A stretch of 64,000 nt of DNA from M55B112 sp040903745 (lineage in GTDB: Bacteria > Bacteroidota > Bacteroidia > Bacteroidales > GCA-2748055), in NCBI GenBank assembly GCA_040903745.1, contig JBBDUV010000112.1, forward strand, positions 1 to 64,000, read 5' to 3'. Position 1 is the first letter of the stretch. Each line of letters opens with the position of its first letter. Made by a program: the position numbers and the translations under genes. Below the pieces are notes generated by a model that had not been told where the DNA came from, made no database searches, and saw only the letters and a list, made by a program, of their open reading frames with translations. Of the stretch, positions 59,024-64,000 are shown one piece after another.

Positions 59024-62000
59024 ATGATTCTCAAAAGATATCTGCGTCTAACTATTACCCTTATAGTATTATCATCATGTGGTAAAAATGTTGATTTCGA
59101 CAGCCATTTTACCTCTTATAGGCGGATGAGCAAATATTTCAATGATGTGCCGGAAGCTTACCGGCCGATTCCCTTCTGGGTTTGGAATGGTGAGGTTACA
59201 AAAGAGATGGTCGACGAACAGCTGTCGTATTTCGCTGAAAAGGGTTTCGGAGGTGTTTTAGTTCATCCCAGGTATGGCATGGTCACCGAGTATGCCTCTG
59301 AGGAGTGGTACGAATTGGTTGCGTATGCATCAGGAAGGGCAAAGAGGGTTGGGCTGGACCTGTGGCTTTACGATGAGAATTCCTATCCCAGTGGTTTTGC
59401 AGGTGGTCATGTTCCGGCTGAGATGCCCTCCTCCTACAATGAGGGACATGCACTACGTCTGCACCGGCAAACTCTTCTCGAGCCTGACAGTTCAAAGGAA
59501 TACCTGCTGATTCAGATGGAGGGAGATTCTGTTACAGACATTACCGGTGGCCATGACCAATATATTGGCAAAAGCGGGAATTACCTGCTGTATGAAAAAG
59601 TATATTACCCTGTTACCGGATGGTATGCCGGCCATTCCTATGTGGACCTGTTAAAACCCGGTGTAACGGAGAAGTTCATTGAGCTTACAATGACAGGATA
59701 TGAAGAGCGGCTCGGTGAACATTTCGGAACCCAGGTGCCGGGGGTTTTCACAGACGAACCGAATATCGCTCCCCAGGGAGGCAGAGGTTTGATCCGATGG
59801 ACCCCGGATCTTTTTGAACAGTTTGAAAGGAGATGGGGGTATCAGTTGCAACCACATCTGAACGGCCTTTTTGAGACAAACGCGATGTCTCATAGAGTCC
59901 GCCACAATTACTACCAACTGTTGCTGGAAATGTTTATTGAGCGTTGGTCGAAGCCGTGGCATGAATACACGGAAACGCATAATCTCGCCTGGACCGGACA
60001 CTACTGGGAGCACGGTTGGCCCAGTCCGCACCATGGTCCGGATAACATGGCGATGTACGCCTGGCACCAGGTTCCGGGAATAGATATGCTATTCAATACA
60101 TGGGAGGGAAGACCCGACCAGTTTGGCAACGTGCGGGCAGTCAGGGAGCTGAACAGTGTCGCCAATCAGCTTGGAATGGTGAGGCGTCTCAGCGAATCTT
60201 TCGGAGGATCAGGCTGGGAACTCGCCTTTGAGGATATGAAGAGAAACGGTGACTGGCAATATGTGCTGGGGGTGAACATGATGAATCAGCACCTCGCTTT
60301 TCAGACGATTGCAGGGGATAGAAAAAACGACTACCCGCCCTCTTTCTCTTACCATGCTCCCTACCAGGAGGAATACAGGGTGATGAATGATTATTTTGCC
60401 CGGCTATCACTGGCACTGAGCAGTGGTAAGCAGATCAACATGACATTGGTACTGGAGCCTACCACACCGGCATGGATGGCATATGCTCCCGGACAGGAAA
60501 ACAGGGAGATGGAGATGATCGGGGTTGAATTCAGGAGGTTGCTGGACCTCCTTGAAAGCGAACAGATTGAATATGACCTGGGATCTGAACATATTATAAA
60601 AAACCACGGATCGGTATCCGGCGATATGTTCGTTGTTGGAGAGCGGGAATATAATTATGTTGTAATCCCGCAATATATGTCGAACCTGAACAGCGAAACC
60701 GCCAAACTTTTGGAGGAATATTTACAACATGGGGGTATCGTGATCGCGCTTTGTCATCCCCCGGCGTATATCGATGGCAGCAGATCCGACCTGTGCAGCC
60801 GCTGGGCCGTTGATTATCCGGGTCAGTGGTTTTCATTGTCCGGGTGTAATGACCCGCGACTCATCGGATACCTCTACAGGGACGATTTTATATTCACAGA
60901 GCGCAAGGGCGGATCGCTGCTGCATATGCGGCGCCAGATGGACGACGGTCAGCTGCTTTTTCTCGTAAACAGCCATAAATCAGAATCCTGCCAAACCAGG
61001 ATGATCACCCAGGGAGCAGATATCGTCCATCTCGATCTTTTTTCAGGACACACAGAACAGTATCCCTGCATCGTGACAGATGAGATTGTTAGCTTCGATG
61101 CTACCATCCCTCCGGCCGGCAGCATGCTCCTGTTTATCAGCGATAAGAATGTGAAGAAGAAGAGGGGCAGGATCAGGCGGTGGACCGGCGAAGCAATTGA
61201 AATGGAACTATCGGATATCCTGACTGAAGTGAAGGGCGATAATGCACTGAAGCTCGACTATTGCAGGGTAATCCTCGATGGAGATACCTCCGGACTGATG
61301 TATTCAGCAAAAGCACAGACAGCTGTTTTCAATCACCACGGCTTTGCTGAAAACCCCTGGTTTACAGCAATACAGTACAAAACTAACATTCTCGACAGGG
61401 ACACGTTCCCGAATGGCTCCGGCTTCACGGCACAGTACCCATTCTTTGTCGACTCAAAATTTAAGTCACCCGATCTGCGGCTCGCGATTGAGCGTCCCCA
61501 CCTCTATAAGGTCAGACTAAACGGAATGACCCTGGAGCCCATGAAGGACCATTGGTGGCTTGATCAGGCGTTTGGATCATTCCGCATCAGCAGCGGAATC
61601 CTGGCCGGCGAAAATATTATCGAAATTACCGCCGATCCAATGTCGGTTCACTGCGAGCTGCAGCCTGTCTACCTGGTGGGCGATTTCGATCTGTTCGCCC
61701 TGGATAAGGGTTGGCTGATGGCAGCTACCGGAAAGAGGACCCTCGGTTCATGGAAGGAGATGGGGTTGCCTTTTTACAGCGACCGCGTTGGCTACTCTGC
61801 CAATTTTGTCATGGATGATCGCGCTCCTGTCCGTCTGCGGCTGAGAGACTGGTCGGGTACGGTGGCTTCCGTAGAGGTAAACGGCAGCTCGGCGGGTTTT
61901 ATCATCAGCAAGCCCTACGAGCTTCGCATCGATCCGTTTCTACAACCCGGAGAAAACAAAGTCACGGTTGAGGTGGTGGGATCCCTGAAAAACCTGTTGG

Positions 62001-62143
62001 GGCCGCACCACGAAGTGGCGCAGCCGGGGTTCGTGACCCCCTGGATCTTCAGGCGGGCACCGGTTGAGCAGCCTTCAGGTGTTGATTATGACCTGCTGGA
62101 TTACGGATTATTTGAACCTTTTGTGGTTGAATTAATGCGGTGA
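59024..62143 (+). CDS. large GH106-like glycoside hydrolase lipoprotein
   Basis: A 1039-residue lipoprotein: LRLTITLIVLSSC signal with the Cys at about residue 19. The catalytic region (about 45-480) resembles GH106-type alpha-L-rhamnosidases and related unclassified hydrolases: IPFWVWNGEVTKEMVDEQ, FAEKGFGGVLVHPRYGM, RVGLDLWLYDENSYPSGFAG, and GVFTDEPNIAPQGG with an acidic pair that may be catalytic. A middle domain (about 490-700) and C-terminal beta sandwiches follow (for example LRLRDWSGTVASVEVNGSSA). GH106 members debranch plant or algal polysaccharides such as pectin RG-II. No SusCD pair is next to it, so the target sugar is unknown. Confidence 0.75.
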   Translation: MILKRYLRLTITLIVLSSCGKNVDFDSHFTSYRRMSKYFNDVPEAYRPIPFWVWNGEVTKEMVDEQLSYFAEKGFGGVLVHPRYGMVTEYASEEWYELVAYASGRAKRVGLDLWLYDENSYPSGFAGGHVPAEMPSSYNEGHALRLHRQTLLEPDSSKEYLLIQMEGDSVTDITGGHDQYIGKSGNYLLYEKVYYPVTGWYAGHSYVDLLKPGVTEKFIELTMTGYEERLGEHFGTQVPGVFTDEPNIAPQGGRGLIRWTPDLFEQFERRWGYQLQPHLNGLFETNAMSHRVRHNYYQLLLEMFIERWSKPWHEYTETHNLAWTGHYWEHGWPSPHHGPDNMAMYAWHQVPGIDMLFNTWEGRPDQFGNVRAVRELNSVANQLGMVRRLSESFGGSGWELAFEDMKRNGDWQYVLGVNMMNQHLAFQTIAGDRKNDYPPSFSYHAPYQEEYRVMNDYFARLSLALSSGKQINMTLVLEPTTPAWMAYAPGQENREMEMIGVEFRRLLDLLESEQIEYDLGSEHIIKNHGSVSGDMFVVGEREYNYVVIPQYMSNLNSETAKLLEEYLQHGGIVIALCHPPAYIDGSRSDLCSRWAVDYPGQWFSLSGCNDPRLIGYLYRDDFIFTERKGGSLLHMRRQMDDGQLLFLVNSHKSESCQTRMITQGADIVHLDLFSGHTEQYPCIVTDEIVSFDATIPPAGSMLLFISDKNVKKKRGRIRRWTGEAIEMELSDILTEVKGDNALKLDYCRVILDGDTSGLMYSAKAQTAVFNHHGFAENPWFTAIQYKTNILDRDTFPNGSGFTAQYPFFVDSKFKSPDLRLAIERPHLYKVRLNGMTLEPMKDHWWLDQAFGSFRISSGILAGENIIEITADPMSVHCELQPVYLVGDFDLFALDKGWLMAATGKRTLGSWKEMGLPFYSDRVGYSANFVMDDRAPVRLRLRDWSGTVASVEVNGSSAGFIISKPYELRIDPFLQPGENKVTVEVVGSLKNLLGPHHEVAQPGFVTPWIFRRAPVEQPSGVDYDLLDYGLFEPFVVELMR

Positions 62144-62328
62144 CATTATTATATCTGTTTCAGCTTCGCTAAGCTCTAAATTTGGTTCTTACCGATGCTG
62201 TTACTTGGTTCCTGCCAGCACTATTCTTCGGGGGCGCCGGTACTATTTCCTGGTCCTTACCGACGTAATTATTTGCATGTTGTCGGTACTATGCATGATT
62301 ACTTCATAATGGAAAAAGCAGATTCCTG

Positions 62329-64000
62329 CTATTTCATCTTTCTTTCCATATCAACGGCGGTCATGTATCCGCTGTAGATCACACCCGAGAATCCGCCCCC
62401 GAATTTTCCCCAGGCTGAGGCAATATTCAGGTTGCTGAATTGCCCGGTCGATTTGAGGGGTGCCCGGTTGGGTAGCTGTGCGAAGCCGTAAACAGCTCCC
62501 CCTGGATTCAGTGTATAGCGTTGCACCGTTTTAGCCGTGCCAACTTCAATGTGTGCAATATGCTGCCGCACTCCCGGGATCAACTTTTCAAGCCGGTCGG
62601 TCATCACTTCCGCTACTTCCCTCTTTTTTGCAAGATAGGCTTCCCTGGATAGTTCTTTCCAGTCGTCCAGGTAGTCGATACAACAGATGGCACCCACACT
62701 TTTGCCTTCTGGGGCGAGCTGGGAGTCTACCTGACTATAGTCGACAAAGGTGAAACCTCTTTTTGAGAAGTCGCCCCGGTTGTTGTTATGTATATCTCTC
62801 TGATGATGAACAGATTCGTCAAAAACAAAGGTTGAATAGTGGGTGTGTCCCAGTGTCTTAAGTGATGTTGAAAAACCGTAATAGACGGTCAGCAACGACG
62901 CACCGACTGGATGCCCCCCGATCTCCCTGAGGATGTCCGACCCGGCACCCTCGCTCATCATCGCTGCGACCTGCGGTAGCGCCGCGTTAGCAACGAACTC
63001 TTTTGCAGCTGCCTTCACCGGGGTGTGATCCCCCGGTAGGGTGTTGATGAAGGTAACAGATTTGATCCGGTTTTCGGTGATTTCGAGGGAGGTGACCTTG
63101 TGGCTCAGGAGGACCTTGCCGCCGTGCTCCCTGATCACCGCCATGAGTCTGTCGGACAGCTGCTGCGATCCGCCCCGGATGAAATTGGCCCTGCCGTTGA
63201 AGTAGGCGCTCTCGGCGATGGAGAAGTAGCGCAGGGAGAGGGTGTAGGGATCGTCGTGGAAATAGCCGAGGTTGCCGAGGAGGACCAGTTTGATCTCTTC
63301 ATTTGTGAAGATCGAGTCGAGGAACTCACCGATACTGATATCGGGTTTGTCACGCTCGAGGAGGTTGATCCTGCGTGCGTTCATCAGCCGTTGGAAGTAT
63401 TTGTCGATGCCCTGCTCCTCGCCGGGGAAATGAGTTTTCAGCAATGCGATGGCCGCTTCCCTGTCGTGGGGCATAACGAGATCTGTTCGCCCGTTGAAGA
63501 AGCGGTAGAACTCGGGCACGGGCAGGTATTCAACCCCGTCGAATAGTCCGAGGTCATTGAAGATCTCCATTTTGCGGTCGGTGACGGCGAGGAATTTTTC
63601 ATCTTCCAGGTGACCGATATCGCCTGTATGGAACCAGCCCTCCTTGTCGAACACCTCATTGGTCATCTTATCGTCCTTGTAATAACCGAGCATCACGTTA
63701 TGGCCCCTGCAGAGAATCTCGCCATCGCCGGCAATCTTCAGCTCCACCCCTTCGATGAGCGATCCCACGGTACCGAGTTTGAATTTCCCTTTTTCTGTAT
63801 TGCTGATCGTGATGATCGGGGAGGTTTCTGTGAGTCCGTACATATTGATGATCTTCACCCCGGCGGCCCAGAAGAGCTTCTCGAGGCGCGGTTGCAGGCT
63901 CGCACCGCCACAGCCGACGAGCCGCACGTTGCCACCCAGCGCATCGCGCCATTTGCTGAAAATGAGTTTGTCGGCAAGGGCCAGCCTTTTGCGGTACCAC
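62329..64000 (-). CDS. chimera: acyl-CoA synthetase (AMP-binding) fused in frame to an FAD oxidoreductase; 5' end outside the window
   Basis: One open minus-strand frame that runs off the right edge. From 64000 to about 63560 it is a long-chain acyl-CoA synthetase: LADKLIFSKWRDALGGNVRL, NMYGLTETSPIITISN, GWFHTGDIGHLEDEKFLAVT and DRKMEIF. At this point, before the Lys-containing C-terminal domain, it changes to a phytoene-desaturase or retinol-saturase-like flavoprotein: NDLGLFDGVEYLPVPEFYRF, NFIRGGSQQLSDRLMAVIRE and the closing AWGKFGGGFSGVIYSGYMTA. The flavoprotein lacks its N-terminal GxGxxG FAD-binding part and the ligase lacks its C-terminal domain. It most likely arose by deletion between two neighbouring genes, so neither half is expected to work alone. 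Confidence 0.75.
   Translation of the reverse strand, partial: WYRKRLALADKLIFSKWRDALGGNVRLVGCGGASLQPRLEKLFWAAGVKIINMYGLTETSPIITISNTEKGKFKLGTVGSLIEGVELKIAGDGEILCRGHNVMLGYYKDDKMTNEVFDKEGWFHTGDIGHLEDEKFLAVTDRKMEIFNDLGLFDGVEYLPVPEFYRFFNGRTDLVMPHDREAAIALLKTHFPGEEQGIDKYFQRLMNARRINLLERDKPDISIGEFLDSIFTNEEIKLVLLGNLGYFHDDPYTLSLRYFSIAESAYFNGRANFIRGGSQQLSDRLMAVIREHGGKVLLSHKVTSLEITENRIKSVTFINTLPGDHTPVKAAAKEFVANAALPQVAAMMSEGAGSDILREIGGHPVGASLLTVYYGFSTSLKTLGHTHYSTFVFDESVHHQRDIHNNNRGDFSKRGFTFVDYSQVDSQLAPEGKSVGAICCIDYLDDWKELSREAYLAKKREVAEVMTDRLEKLIPGVRQHIAHIEVGTAKTVQRYTLNPGGAVYGFAQLPNRAPLKSTGQFSNLNIASAWGKFGGGFSGVIYSGYMTAVDMERKMK

Noticed and set aside
1..64000. CRISPR arrays, rRNA genes, intact insertion sequences, prophage genes, riboswitches
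   Set aside because: No regularly spaced repeats, transposase or integrase frames, rRNA sequence or recognisable riboswitch core was found anywhere in the window.

Overview
The window reads as chromosome of a member of the Bacteroidota, most likely a free-living Bacteroidales/Marinilabiliales-type organism from a cold or saline habitat. The evidence is: C-terminal type IX secretion sorting domains, -7 promoter boxes of the form TAnnTTTG instead of -35/-10 boxes, A-rich leaders without Shine-Dalgarno sites, DUF349 and DUF721 housekeeping genes, four DUF3494 (ice-binding type) proteins, an acyl desaturase and a full Mrp sodium/proton antiporter. The taxon is inferred; there is no 16S rRNA gene here.

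Layout. 0-4 kb: AT-rich secreted T9SS cargo genes (S74 chaperone domain protein, sorting-domain protein, M43-type metalloprotease) ending in a decayed gene fragment. 4-20 kb: housekeeping block with an AddB-like nuclease, trmD, a DUF349 protein, pyrG, yidC, ribH and a TPR protein, recF-DUF721, ndk, an nrnA-like gene and two FKBP lipoproteins. 20-27.6 kb: an rsmI-like gene, an MBL hydrolase, an MFS transporter and a three-gene operon in which asnA lies between two different fused LeuC-LeuD-type hydro-lyases; then tRNA-Arg(UCU). 28-43 kb: an envelope/stress island with four DUF3494 proteins, two OmpA proteins, small membrane and CsbD-like proteins, a lone receiver, a CheB-CheR-PAS hybrid and an extra PAS protein. 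43-50.6 kb: alcohol dehydrogenase, MarC, three thioredoxin-fold proteins, an ECF sigma factor, a DUF1080 lipoprotein, a 2-hydroxyacid dehydrogenase, an FMN-binding-type lipoprotein and an oxidoreductase remnant. 50.8-58.6 kb: desaturase, RRM protein and a low-GC mrpBCDEFGA operon. 59-64 kb: a large GH106-like glycosidase and, running off the right edge, a chimera of an acyl-CoA synthetase and an FAD oxidoreductase.

The most interesting signal is regulatory. Four promoters of the 28-43 kb island share one architecture: ATGTAA, 15 bp, ATGTAA, 21 bp, then a -7 box of the type (T/A)nACCTTTG (TTAATTTTA in one case). The two half-sites are exactly 21 bp apart (two helical turns) in all four, on both strands. 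They drive a DUF3494 lipoprotein, a 109-aa exported membrane protein, an OmpA-like protein and an lmo0937-type small membrane protein. This looks like a previously unnamed envelope-stress regulon bound by a tandem-binding activator, possibly of LytTR type; no such regulator is encoded in the window.

Other notable points are a dispersed 40-nt intergenic repeat with a compensatory base change in its stem, several fossil genes (partial duplication of the alcohol dehydrogenase, an internally deleted Gfo/Idh-type gene, the fused ligase/oxidoreductase) and the unusual A-last gene order of the mrp operon. All calls come from reading the sequence without database searches.
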